A program made the position numbers and the translations under genes. This document shows, in pieces, positions 7,003 to 15,462 of a DNA stretch of 64,000 nt. The stretch comes from Burkholderiales bacterium (lineage in GTDB: Bacteria; Pseudomonadota; Gammaproteobacteria; Burkholderiales; Burkholderiaceae): assembly GCA_026225235.1 (NCBI GenBank), contig JAMFSK010000156.1, positions 1 to 64,000 on the forward strand, in the 5' to 3' direction. Below the pieces are notes generated by a model. That model was not told where the DNA came from. It did no database searches and was given only the letters and a program-made list of their open reading frames with translations. The number at the start of each line of letters is the position of its first letter. The first letter of the stretch is position 1.

Positions 7003-9784
7003 GCTGAACCTCCGTATTGACGCCCGATGCACCGCTTGCCTTCGAAGCGGCATGCGGCGCTCCACTGCGACGCACGACAAGCCGTTCGCCCGCCTGCATG
7101 CGCCGCGGTGCGCGAAGGCGCACGAGCGCGCCTTCGCGACTCACGGCGACGCCGTCGATCGTAAGCTCGCCTTCGAGTAAAGGGAGCGACAGCGAAGCGA
7201 TATTGAGCTCGCCGCCAAGGACTTCGATGCTGACGCCTGCGCCGTCGACCGTCACATTGCCCCAGCCTTTGCCGGCCGACCAGGGGAACGTGCCATGTGC
7301 GCCGTTCGCGGGCCGGATCCCGATCTCGCCGTTTCGCGCGTCGAAGCTCAGGCCCAGGTAGGCATTGATGAGCGCATAGCTCGACAGAGAGCGCGCGTAA
7401 TAACTCCCGCACTCGATATCGTTCCACGGGTTGCGGTTTGAGCCATCGTGGCGCGCACGCGCCGCCCGCACGATCGTCAGGCCTTCGTCGACGAGGCCAC
7501 GTGCAATCAGGTGCGAGGCCATCATGTATTCGAGCCCGGTCCAGACCTCTTCCGCATACGGGGCGGGCACGGCGGGCTTGTGGGTGCCCTCGGGCCAGGT
7601 GGCGAGCAGCAAGCCGCCATCGTTCTCATAGGCGTAGACACGACAGGGGTTGAAGTGGTCACGCAGGCTCGGCCGAAAATTCTCGCGATAGACCGACTGC
7701 AGGGCCGTGCGCACAAGTTCGGGATCGAACAGGTCCCCGAGCCCGGCAAGATCGGCATGCCACTGGCCGAGCAACTGGTCGGTGAGGCAGCCGTCGCCGA
7801 CCTGATACTTGATCTCGCCATACTCGTCGGACCAGTACGCCTGCATGAAACTCTCCGCGAGGACCCCGGCCTTACGGTTCTGGTCGAAGGGCTCGATCAG
7901 GGTGCGATCATTGAGGTCGAGCTTCTGCGTGAACCAGCGTCCGTTGAACAGCTCGCAGTCGACGTATTCGCGGCCCTTGCCGGCGATATGAGTGAGCTCC
8001 CCAGCGAAGGTGGCGTCGCCCATCGCCCGGGCCATCTCGGCACCGGCCTTAAGCGCGGCGAGGTACATGCCGGTCAGCCAGGAGTTGGGGCCGAACAGTT
8101 CCATATCGAGCGTGTGATGCTGACGCCCCCAGAGCACCCCAGTACGTTCGGGATCCCATCGATCGGGGTTCTCGGGCGACCAGGCATAGTCGATCGCACG
8201 CCGGATTGCGGGCCATTGCGCGCGCAGCCACGCATCGTCGCCGGAATTCTTCCACTCGCGGTACGCCTTGATCACCGCACCGAAATGCCCATCCGCGCAG
8301 GGGCCGATCACATCGAAGCCTGAACCGAGCGGGAGTCGCTGACGGAAGGTCAGGCCGCCACTAGGCAACTGGTTGTAGGCGAACTCGGTTTCACGCAGGC
8401 TGCGCTCAAGTGCGGGGAACAGATAGGGCAGTGCCTGCTGATAGTTCCATACATGCGTGCAACTGCCTTCGCAGGAGCCGTCGTGTTCATGCTGACCTTC
8501 CCAGCCCCATAGCTGACCGCCTTCCAGTCGGATGACGGTGGCGGTTCTCAAAATGCCCAGCGTGCCGGAGACCGCATCGACGATCTCACGCGGCAGCGAT
8601 GAGCCAAAGAGCGAGTCGCGATAGGCGAGGGTACGTGTTTCGAGATCCTGCCAACGGTGCAGCGCGTCCGTTGCAGTGGCGAGGGAATCGGCCCATTGTG
8701 TCGCGTAGTAGTTCTTCCAAGTCGGCGCATGTCCCTCGTAGAAGGGGCTGCCGGGCCCCGCGCGATCGAACCAGTAGATGCTGCCGACGGGGTAGTTCCA
8801 GCTGATCACGAAGCGCACGATGCGCCGTGCGCCCGGTGCGACCGTGACGCGCGCCGCGAGGGTGCCATGTTCGGGCTGGCTGAACATATTGCGGCTCTCG
8901 CGAGGATGGTCGTAGCTGCGCGACTTGAGCCGCCCCGCACGCGCGAACTCTCGCCAATAGAGGCTCAGGCTGTCGAACCACTGACCCCGGAAGTGATAGT
9001 CGACATGTTCGATATCGTCGGCGTCTGTTGCGATGCTCAGGTCGCCACGCTGCTCAGGAGGGCGGTCCGTGTCTGCCGAAGTCAGGTGCAGCGCATGCAG
9101 GCCGTTCTCGTGAACAAAGCGATGCACGCCGCTGTCGCAGCCGAGGTTGCCGAGTGTGCCGCCGATCGTATAGTCGATCGGCTTGTCACTCGTATTGGTG
9201 ATTTCGATCGCGAACATCGCGACGGGCATCGACGAGTCGCGGTCTTCATGAGGGATGAAAGGGCTCAGGGCCGTGAGCCGGACTTGCCCCGGGAAACGGG
9301 CATCGACGAACTCGACTTCGGCGATCGGAAAACGCCCAATAAACGTCGCGTCATCAAAGTGCGGCACGCCGGCGAGCGTGTCGCGATTCGCGCCGAAACC
9401 AAAGCCATCGAATTTGCGCGTCGCGGGCGATCCGGTCGGGTTGCCTTCATAGGGACCATTGAGCACTCGCGCATCGAGTAACACACCATCCTGTTCGGCC
9501 TTGATCGCAAAGTGGCTGTAGCCGTTGAACTGATGGATATCCGGCTTGTTGCGGATGCTCCAGTCGACGAGCCGACCGCTGCCGGTCAACGAGATACTGC
9601 CCGTGCCGATGCCGCCGAGCGGGAACGCCACGTACTTGCGCCGCGCGCCCCGGTAGACGAAATGCTCATCGCGCACGGCGCTGGCTTCAGTGCCGGCCTT
9701 GACTGCGTTACCCGACGTCGCCCCCGAGCCCCCCGTTGAACGACGTTCGGTGTCCGCGACAGCCTTGTCTTGACGATCTGCCAT
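6989..9784 (-). CDS. GH116 family beta-glucosidase (GBA2/glucosylceramidase-like)
   Basis: A 931-residue glycoside hydrolase of family 116, related to non-lysosomal glucosylceramidase and to archaeal/bacterial beta-glucosidases. The N-terminal beta-sandwich begins around residue 50 (FPLGGIGTGSISLTG); the (alpha/alpha)6 catalytic domain includes GSCTHVWNYQQALPYLFP near 441 and HHTLDMELFGPNSW near 555, where the family's general-acid aspartate is expected. There is no signal peptide, and the N-terminal 45 residues are polar and disordered, so the enzyme should act in the cytoplasm on an imported glucoside. An AGAGG lies 10 nt before the ATG at 9784; a GTG at 9802 is an alternative. It sits inside a sugar ABC operon, which suggests that its substrate is what the transporter imports. 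Confidence 0.9.
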   Translation of the reverse strand: MADRQDKAVADTERRSTGGSGATSGNAVKAGTEASAVRDEHFVYRGARRKYVAFPLGGIGTGSISLTGSGRLVDWSIRNKPDIHQFNGYSHFAIKAEQDGVLLDARVLNGPYEGNPTGSPATRKFDGFGFGANRDTLAGVPHFDDATFIGRFPIAEVEFVDARFPGQVRLTALSPFIPHEDRDSSMPVAMFAIEITNTSDKPIDYTIGGTLGNLGCDSGVHRFVHENGLHALHLTSADTDRPPEQRGDLSIATDADDIEHVDYHFRGQWFDSLSLYWREFARAGRLKSRSYDHPRESRNMFSQPEHGTLAARVTVAPGARRIVRFVISWNYPVGSIYWFDRAGPGSPFYEGHAPTWKNYYATQWADSLATATDALHRWQDLETRTLAYRDSLFGSSLPREIVDAVSGTLGILRTATVIRLEGGQLWGWEGQHEHDGSCEGSCTHVWNYQQALPYLFPALERSLRETEFAYNQLPSGGLTFRQRLPLGSGFDVIGPCADGHFGAVIKAYREWKNSGDDAWLRAQWPAIRRAIDYAWSPENPDRWDPERTGVLWGRQHHTLDMELFGPNSWLTGMYLAALKAGAEMARAMGDATFAGELTHIAGKGREYVDCELFNGRWFTQKLDLNDRTLIEPFDQNRKAGVLAESFMQAYWSDEYGEIKYQVGDGCLTDQLLGQWHADLAGLGDLFDPELVRTALQSVYRENFRPSLRDHFNPCRVYAYENDGGLLLATWPEGTHKPAVPAPYAEEVWTGLEYMMASHLIARGLVDEGLTIVRAARARHDGSNRNPWNDIECGSYYARSLSSYALINAYLGLSFDARNGEIGIRPANGAHGTFPWSAGKGWGNVTVDGAGVSIEVLGGELNIASLSLPLLEGELTIDGVAVSREGALVRLRAPRRMQAGERLVVRRSGAPHAASKASGASGVNTEVQHGQA

Positions 9785-9805
9785 GCTGAATAACCCTCTC
9801 ACGAA

Positions 9806-10645
9806 TTAGTTCTTGATTCCGGTCATCGCAATGCCTTCGATCACCAGCCGCTGGGCGACCAAGAAGATCAGCACTACCGGCAAGATCGCCATGCTCATTG
9901 CGGCCATCACGAGCGACAGGTTTCCCGAGCCCATATAGCCGCGCAGCAGGTCCATCGCCACGGGCAGCGTCATCGCGTCCTGCGGCTCAAGCAGCACGCG
10001 CGCCTGGAAGTAATAGTTCCACGTCTGGGTGAAGGTGATGATGCCGAGGGCCGACAACGCGGGCCGAAGCTGCGGCAGAGAAATACGCACGAAGATCTTC
10101 ACGTAGTTCGCCCCGTCCATCAGCGCCGCTTCCTCGAGCGCTTTGGGCTGCGAGAGCATGAATTGACGGACCAGGAACACGCCGAAGCTCGAGGTCAGAT
10201 ACATCAGCGCGAGGCCGACCGGGTGATTGAGCAGGCCGATCTGCGCATAGCCGAGATAGATCGGGATGATGGTGACCTGGGCCGGAAACATCAGGCCGAT
10301 CAGCATCACGAAGAACAGGCTGTCACGCCCCGGAAAATGCAACCGCGCAAACGCGAAGGCGGCCAGCGAGCAGGTCACGAGCTGCCCGATGGTCACGATG
10401 ATGGCGATCTCGAGCGAGTTCCAGTAGATCTGGAGGAAGGGGACTTCGGATGACAGCACGGCCCGATAGTTCGTGAGGTCTAAGTTGGGTGGCAGGAAGC
10501 TGGGCGGCATCCGATAGGCTTCGGCGACCGGTCGGAACGACATGGCGAATAGCCACGCGAACGGCAGGAGCATGGCCACTGCCAGCACGGCCATGACGGC
10601 GATGATGCCGCGGTCGACCCATTTGACGCTCGCCCGTGTGCGCAT
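9806..10645 (-). CDS. Sugar ABC transporter permease (MalG type)
   Basis: A 279-residue CUT1 inner-membrane permease with six predicted hydrophobic segments (first at about residues 13-33, last at 243-265). The coupling-helix motif is in EEAALMDGANYVKIFVRISL near residue 190, matching the EAA consensus that contacts the ATPase. It lies 45 bp after the partner permease gene and 21 bp before the GH116 gene in one operon. The cargo is inferred to be a beta-glucoside from the hydrolase, not shown by the permease itself. Confidence 0.92.
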   Translation of the reverse strand: MRTRASVKWVDRGIIAVMAVLAVAMLLPFAWLFAMSFRPVAEAYRMPPSFLPPNLDLTNYRAVLSSEVPFLQIYWNSLEIAIIVTIGQLVTCSLAAFAFARLHFPGRDSLFFVMLIGLMFPAQVTIIPIYLGYAQIGLLNHPVGLALMYLTSSFGVFLVRQFMLSQPKALEEAALMDGANYVKIFVRISLPQLRPALSALGIITFTQTWNYYFQARVLLEPQDAMTLPVAMDLLRGYMGSGNLSLVMAAMSMAILPVVLIFLVAQRLVIEGIAMTGIKN

Positions 10646-10690
10646 AGTCGGAAGCTCTCTCGTGTGTAAGCCGGTGCGATGCGGCGCGGA

Positions 10691-11644
10691 CTAGTGATGC
10701 ACCAGCCGCCGCGAGGCGATGAGCTGGAGCGCGGTGATCGCGAGGATCACGAGCGTCATGACGACAGCGATCGAGGCTGCATAACCGATCTCGAAACTGC
10801 CGAAGGCTTCCTCGACGATCAGGATCGACATCGAGCGCGTCGAGTCGCCGGGGCCGCCTTGTGTCAGGATCACGATCGACTCGTAGACCTGGAGCGCACC
10901 GATCGAGGCGTAGACGACGTTGAAGAACACAACCGGCGAGATATAGGGCAGCACGATCCGGAAGAAGCGGCGCCAGTAGCTCGCGCCGTCCATGATGGCG
11001 GCATCCATGATCGTGCGCGGCACGCCTTGCAGCGCGGCGATGAAGATGATCATGAAGAAGCCCGTGTTCTTCCAGACATCCATGATGATGATCGACATCA
11101 TCGCGGTGCGGCTCGAGGTCAGCCAGTGCACCGGAGTGAAGCCGAGCCGGATCAGGTAGTAATTGATGATGCCGAGATCGTCGCCATAGAAATAGCCCCA
11201 CACAATCGAGACGAAGGCGGCGGCGATGATGACGGGCAGGAAGTAGGCGAGCCGGAAAAAATAGAGCAGGAAAGCGGGCATCGCTCGATTGAGCGCGAGG
11301 GCAAGCGCGAGCCCGATGCCGACGTTGAAAGTGACGGCGAAGATCGCAAAGCGCAGCGTGTTCCAGAAGATCTGCAGCGAGCGATCATCGGTCAGGAAGC
11401 GATGATAGTTGTCGAGCCCGACCCAGGTCGCGCCGCCAAGCGGATCGTAGGCGGTGAAACTCAGATAGACCGTGACCAGCACGGGTGCCAGCACAAAGCC
11501 GAGATACAGCACGAACGACGGCAGCATGAACAGATAGCCGACCCGCGCTTGCGCGCGGCGCAAGTCGGACCGTCGGTTCGGTGTGGTCAGCGCAGCCGCG
11601 TCGGTCGCTAGCGCGGGCGGACGGCCATGGTCATACGTACTCAT
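10691..11644 (-). CDS. Sugar ABC transporter permease (MalF type)
   Basis: A 317-residue CUT1 permease. A cytoplasmic N-terminal tail of about 35 residues precedes the first membrane segment (YLFMLPSFVLYLGFVLAPVL); about six segments are visible. The EAA loop reads MDAAIMDGASYWRRFFRI and is followed by the TQGGPGDSTRSM loop typical of MalF/UgpA proteins. The ATG at 11644 begins MSTYDHGRPP; the frame is open to 11683, where a GTG-like start is possible. It follows the binding-protein gene by 104 bp, and no strong hairpin is seen in that gap. Confidence 0.9.
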   Translation of the reverse strand: MSTYDHGRPPALATDAAALTTPNRRSDLRRAQARVGYLFMLPSFVLYLGFVLAPVLVTVYLSFTAYDPLGGATWVGLDNYHRFLTDDRSLQIFWNTLRFAIFAVTFNVGIGLALALALNRAMPAFLLYFFRLAYFLPVIIAAAFVSIVWGYFYGDDLGIINYYLIRLGFTPVHWLTSSRTAMMSIIIMDVWKNTGFFMIIFIAALQGVPRTIMDAAIMDGASYWRRFFRIVLPYISPVVFFNVVYASIGALQVYESIVILTQGGPGDSTRSMSILIVEEAFGSFEIGYAASIAVVMTLVILAITALQLIASRRLVHH

Positions 11645-11748
11645 CGAATCGATTCCGCTAAAGACGACGCGCCCGCAGGACATACCCTGCGGCAGCGCCG
11701 GTTCGGCAGGCGCCGGAGGGTGTGTCCGGGCCGGTCGATCGTTTTCGC

Positions 11749-13017
11749 TCAGTCCTTCTTTTGTGCAGCCAGCCGCTTGAATGACGCTTGTAGCTCGTCG
11801 TTACAGCGCTTGACCCCATCCGCAATCGGCATCTCGTCAGACATCATCGCGTCGTAGTAGCGAATGAAGATCTTCTCGACTTCCTGGAAGTTGGCGGGCG
11901 AGGGCACCGGCTTGGTATGCGGCAGCGTCTGGTAGTACAGGAAGGCGCTCGGCGGGAACTTCAGGAAACCCGGCGAATCCGCTGCGGACTTGCGGCCTGG
12001 TACACCGCCGCCAAGTTCCCCCTCTTCCTTTTGCGTTTCCGCGCTCGTGAGCTCGGTGATCAACGCTTCGGAGAGTTCCTTGTTTTTCGAGGTCGCCGAC
12101 ACGCCATAGCCGCCGAAGCCGATCACCGTGGTGTCGTCGAGCTTCGCGGGTGGGATCGCGATATCCATATCGAGCTTGGCCTTGATCGCGTTTTCAACGA
12201 TCCAGTGTCCGCGCGAGATCATCGCGATCTGTCCGGCAAAGAACTGGTTGTCGAGCATGTCCTTGCCCGGGATCGGTGACACCTTGTCGACATGGATCAG
12301 GTCGTGCAGAAACTGCAGCGTTTCCGCGACCTTTGGGTCGAGCATATTCGATGCAGTCCAGTCGGCATTGAGGATCGATGTGCCGTTCGAGTAGAACCAC
12401 GGCTGCACGAAGAAGAACTGGTTCGGCACTTCATAGCCGTATTGCTTGACGTTGCCCGCCGCGTCCTTGACGGTCAGCTTCTTTGCGGTATCGCGGAAGT
12501 CATTCCAGGTCCAGCCTTGCTTGGGTAAGTCGACACTCGCCGCCTTGACGAGCGCGCGGTTGTAATTAATCATGATGTTGTTCCAGCCGATCGGGATGAA
12601 GTACGTCTGTCCCTGATACGAGGCCTGCTGGAACAAGCTCGGCGCAAAGTCCGAGAAGCCGGGGTTTTTGGCGATGTAGTCGTTCAACGGAACGAACAGC
12701 TTGCGTGATTCGAAGGTGCGGAACGTCTCGATCGCGGTGCCGTAAACATCGTAGGCGTTATGCGCGTTGAACTCGCTGAGCACCTTGGTCACGTACTCGC
12801 CCCAGCCGTTCGAGACGGGGTCGATCGCGATCTCGACTTTCACGTTCGGATACTTCTGGTTGAAGCGGGCAACGGCGTGCTTGACCGCCGTCAACTGTGC
12901 GTCGCCGCCAAAGGCCATAAGCCTCAATGAAGCGGATGCATTCGATTGCGCGATGGCCGATGCGGACAGTGCGATGCAGGCCGAAGCCAGCATCGCTGAC
13001 AAAACGCGTCTCCTCAT
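11749..13017 (-). CDS. Sugar ABC transporter periplasmic binding protein (CUT1)
   Basis: A 422-residue extracellular solute-binding protein of family 1 with a cleavable signal peptide (MRRRVLSAMLASACIALSAS, cut near ...AIAQ|S at residue 24). The mature domain starts with LRLMAFGGDAQL, and the family pattern of ...FNQKYPNVKVEIAIDP... and IPIGWNNIMINYN is visible. It delivers its ligand to the permeases downstream. The ribosome site is GAGGAGCAGTC before ATG. It is the first gene of the operon and its promoter holds a LacI-type operator and four 11-bp repeats. Confidence 0.92.
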   Translation of the reverse strand: MRRRVLSAMLASACIALSASAIAQSNASASLRLMAFGGDAQLTAVKHAVARFNQKYPNVKVEIAIDPVSNGWGEYVTKVLSEFNAHNAYDVYGTAIETFRTFESRKLFVPLNDYIAKNPGFSDFAPSLFQQASYQGQTYFIPIGWNNIMINYNRALVKAASVDLPKQGWTWNDFRDTAKKLTVKDAAGNVKQYGYEVPNQFFFVQPWFYSNGTSILNADWTASNMLDPKVAETLQFLHDLIHVDKVSPIPGKDMLDNQFFAGQIAMISRGHWIVENAIKAKLDMDIAIPPAKLDDTTVIGFGGYGVSATSKNKELSEALITELTSAETQKEEGELGGGVPGRKSAADSPGFLKFPPSAFLYYQTLPHTKPVPSPANFQEVEKIFIRYYDAMMSDEMPIADGVKRCNDELQASFKRLAAQKKD

Positions 13018-13081
13018 GACTGCTCCTCGAGAGGTGGAGACTGAAGTCCGGGAGTGGACGCGCCTCCTTGTTTTTACATCT

Positions 13082-13125
13082 GTTCGATGTGTGTTCGACG
13101 CGTGTTCGATGGATGTTCGATCGAT
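13082..13125. repeat. Four tandem 11-bp repeats in the leader of the CUT1 operon
   Basis: The motif GTTCGA recurs at 13082, 13093, 13104 and 13115, an exact 11-bp period (units GTTCGATGTGT, GTTCGACGCGT, GTTCGATGGAT, GTTCGATCGAT). The block lies between the operator and the ribosome site, inside the predicted 5' untranslated region. One turn of DNA per unit suggests a protein-binding array; an RNA role is also possible. Confidence 0.8.
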
Positions 13126-13128
13126 CGC

Positions 13129-13173
13129 TCGAAACGTTTCGATTCACTATAGTCAAGAAATCGCGCTGTGCAA
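13129..13173 (-). promoter_or_regulatory. Promoter and LacI operator of the CUT1/GH116 operon
   Basis: Read on the minus strand, a -35 TTGCAC (13168-13173), a 16-bp spacer and a -10 TATAGT (13146-13151) are followed at once by the palindrome TCGAAACGTTTCGA (13129-13142), which would cover the transcription start. The palindrome is of the LacI/GalR type and recurs in the promoter of the divergent lacI gene. Confidence 0.75.
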
Positions 13174-13267
13174 GGTGGGGTTTATGCGGTCCTGTTAAGG
13201 AAAAGAAAGCTTAGCTTCCCGAATTGATGCGCTGCCGAAAAACAGGGATCCTGCGGAAGACCCCCGC

Positions 13268-13296
13268 TTGTCCGAAACGTTTCGATGCGCTATACC
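13268..13296 (+). promoter_or_regulatory. Promoter and operator of the LacI regulator gene
   Basis: A -35 TTGTCC (13268-13273), 17-bp spacer and -10 TATACC (13291-13296) precede the lacI ATG by 29 bp. The palindrome CGAAACGTTTCG (13273-13284) sits within the spacer, so bound repressor would block polymerase. This implies autorepression. Confidence 0.7.
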
Positions 13297-13325
13297 CATG
13301 GCGTTCCCGCTGCGGAAATAAAGCT

Positions 13326-14387
13326 ATGGCCTCCGTTCGAGATGTGGCAAAACGGGCTGGCGTGTCGATCTCTACGGTCTCCGTCGCCCTCAACAATTCG
13401 GCTCGTGTGTCAGTCGAGACGCATCGTCGCGTGATGGAAGCGGTCGAGGCCACCGGCTATTCGCCGAACAGCATCGCGCGCAGCCTGCGGCTTGGGCGAA
13501 CCAGCTTGATCGGGTTGGTCGTGTCCGAAATCACCAATCCGTTTTTTGCGGCGCTGGCGAAGATCATCCAGAGCGAGGCTCAGCGTGCGGGCTATAACCT
13601 GATTGTCTGTAACTCCGACGAGAACGCTTCGCGCGAACTTGAATTGCTCGATATCCTGCGGACCCAGCGTGTGGCGGGAATCATCGTTTCGCCGAGCGGA
13701 CATGACGAGGCGTATCGACGCGCGCTCGATGGCTTCGCCGAGATGCCAATGGTCATGATCGACCGCTACCTCGACGGGCTGGGGCGCGGGTTCGTCGGGC
13801 TTGATAGCCGGCTTGCCGGGCGCATGGTCACGCAGTATCTGCTGCGACTTGGGCATCGCAGGATCGCCTTTGTCGGCGGCCCGGAGGGTATCTCGTCGGC
13901 GGACGAGCGGTTTGCGGGTTTCGGCGAAGCCATGGCGGAGGCGGGTTTTGCTGCTGACCCCGAACTTTGCCGGCATGCGGACTTTCGGGCCGAGACAGCG
14001 TATTCGATAGCGCGTGAATTGTTGCTGCGCTCGGACCGACCCTCGGCCTTTATTGCGGTGAACAACGTGACGATGATCGGCACCTTGCAGGCGATCGAGG
14101 ATCTCGGCTTTCAATGCCCGTTCGACGTCTCGCTGGCGGGCATGGATGAGTTCCCGTTGGCAAGTGTGCTGCGTCCGCGCTTGACGGTTGCCGCACAACC
14201 GATCGAGGAGATCGGCCGTCGTGCAGTGGCCTCGCTGCTCAAGAGCGTGGCCCGGCCGAAGGGGTCGATCGAAGACCCCAGCGCGCATTTTCTGCCGCCC
14301 ACGCTGCTCGTCGGTGGCTCATGCCGGGACTTGCGCGAGAACTATGGCGAGCGCTCGATGCGAGCTGGGGAATCGGCCGGGAGCTGA
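13326..14387 (+). CDS. LacI/GalR-family sugar repressor
   Basis: A 353-residue regulator. The N-terminal helix-turn-helix (SVRDVAKRAGVSISTVSVAL) and hinge helix (SPNSIARSLRLGRTSLIG) are textbook LacI; the rest is a periplasmic-binding-protein fold that senses a sugar. The frame is open from 13224, but ATG 13326 begins exactly at the conserved MASVRDVAKRAG. It lies between a divergent CUT1 operon and a co-directional CUT2 operon and has the same operator in front of itself and the CUT1 operon, so it probably controls both. The ribosome site is weak (GGAAATAAAGCT). Confidence 0.9.
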   Translation: MASVRDVAKRAGVSISTVSVALNNSARVSVETHRRVMEAVEATGYSPNSIARSLRLGRTSLIGLVVSEITNPFFAALAKIIQSEAQRAGYNLIVCNSDENASRELELLDILRTQRVAGIIVSPSGHDEAYRRALDGFAEMPMVMIDRYLDGLGRGFVGLDSRLAGRMVTQYLLRLGHRRIAFVGGPEGISSADERFAGFGEAMAEAGFAADPELCRHADFRAETAYSIARELLLRSDRPSAFIAVNNVTMIGTLQAIEDLGFQCPFDVSLAGMDEFPLASVLRPRLTVAAQPIEEIGRRAVASLLKSVARPKGSIEDPSAHFLPPTLLVGGSCRDLRENYGERSMRAGESAGS

Positions 14388-14405
14388 GCGACGCAGTGTA
14401 GGGGC

Positions 14406-14430
14406 GGGAAACCACGGTGGTCGCGTTCCC
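14406..14430 (+). promoter_or_regulatory. Possible operator upstream of the CUT2 operon
   Basis: The perfect inverted repeat ACCACGGTGGT (14411-14421) is bracketed by GGGAA and TTCCC in the 88-bp gap before the CUT2 binding-protein gene; a TATGCT resembling a -10 follows at 14441. It differs from the CGAAACGTTTCG operators nearby, so binding by the same LacI is not supported by sequence. Confidence 0.3.
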
Positions 14431-14475
14431 TGCACGCAAGTATGCTGGACGCCGTTCCCACTGGAGGAAGACACC

Positions 14476-15456
14476 ATGAAGTCGCGCGTTTCCCGCAGTC
14501 TTGCCGCTGTCTCGACGATCCTCGCTTGTGCGTTCGGCGCGCAGGCCCATGCCGATGCGGCTCATCCGGTCGTGGCGCTGCTCCCCGGGGTGACCGATCC
14601 CTTCTACTTCACGATGCATCGCGGCGCCGAGAAGGCCGCCAAGGAAGAGGGCGTGGAGTTGCTCTTCCAGGTGCCCAAGGCATGGAATACGACGGAGCAG
14701 GTGCCGATCCTCAAGGCGCTGATCGCGAAGCATCCGGATGTGCTGCTGGTCTCGCCGGTCGACAAACAGCAATTGATCGGCCCGCTCAAGGAAGCATTCG
14801 ATGCGGGTATCAAGGTCATCACGGTCGACACTTATATCGGTGACGGTCACTACCAGACGGGCAAGGGCGATGCGGACTTCCCGCTGTCCTATATCGCATC
14901 GGATAACCTCGAAGGCGGCCGCGTGGCGGCGCGGGCGCTCGCCAAGGCGATCGGCGACAAGGGCACCGTCTATTGCGAAAACAACAAGCCGGGTATCTCG
15001 AGCACCGATGCGCGCGCCGACGGTTTTGTCGACGAGATGAAGAAGCATCCGAACATCAAGGTCCTGCAAACGCTCTACAACGAGGACGATGCGAACCAGG
15101 CTGCCTCGCATATCGCGGCCGTGCTCGCACGCAATCCGGATCTGGCAGGTGTATTCGCGGCCAATACGTTTTCGGGGGCGGGCGCGGCGCAAGGCGTGAA
15201 GTCGGCAGGCAAGCAGGGTGAGATCAAGGTCGTGGTGTTCGACGCGATCCCAGGCATCGACCGGGACCTCAAGAGCGGTCTGGTCGATATCGCGATCGCG
15301 CAGCGGCCGGACGATATTGGCTACTTCGGGGTGAAGTACGCAGTCGATGCGATTCGCGGCAAGAAGATCCCGGTCTACAAGGGCACGGACTTCGTGATAC
15401 TGGACAAGAGCAATGTCGACCAGCCCGAGATGCACGCCCACATCTATTCGAACTGA
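14476..15456 (+). CDS. CUT2 sugar ABC transporter periplasmic binding protein
   Basis: A 326-residue binding protein of the RbsB/XylF/FrcB type with a signal peptide (residues 1-25, ending ...AQAHADA). The mature chain opens with VVALLPGVTDPFYFTMHRGA, the classic pentose/hexose-binding start, and has DVLLVSPVDKQQL and VVVFDAIPGIDRDL at the positions that shape the sugar pocket. Ligands of such proteins are monosaccharides such as ribose, xylose or fructose; which one cannot be read here. The ATG at 14476 has GGAGGA 9 nt upstream. The permease starts 6 bp after its stop. Confidence 0.92.
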   Translation: MKSRVSRSLAAVSTILACAFGAQAHADAAHPVVALLPGVTDPFYFTMHRGAEKAAKEEGVELLFQVPKAWNTTEQVPILKALIAKHPDVLLVSPVDKQQLIGPLKEAFDAGIKVITVDTYIGDGHYQTGKGDADFPLSYIASDNLEGGRVAARALAKAIGDKGTVYCENNKPGISSTDARADGFVDEMKKHPNIKVLQTLYNEDDANQAASHIAAVLARNPDLAGVFAANTFSGAGAAQGVKSAGKQGEIKVVVFDAIPGIDRDLKSGLVDIAIAQRPDDIGYFGVKYAVDAIRGKKIPVYKGTDFVILDKSNVDQPEMHAHIYSN

Positions 15457-15462
15457 GTCTTC

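Noticed and set aside
7003-7080. N-terminally extended start for the ABC ATPase at 5854
   Set aside because: The extension has no ribosome site and overlaps the GH116 gene deeply; the ATG at 7002 with GGAGG is better.
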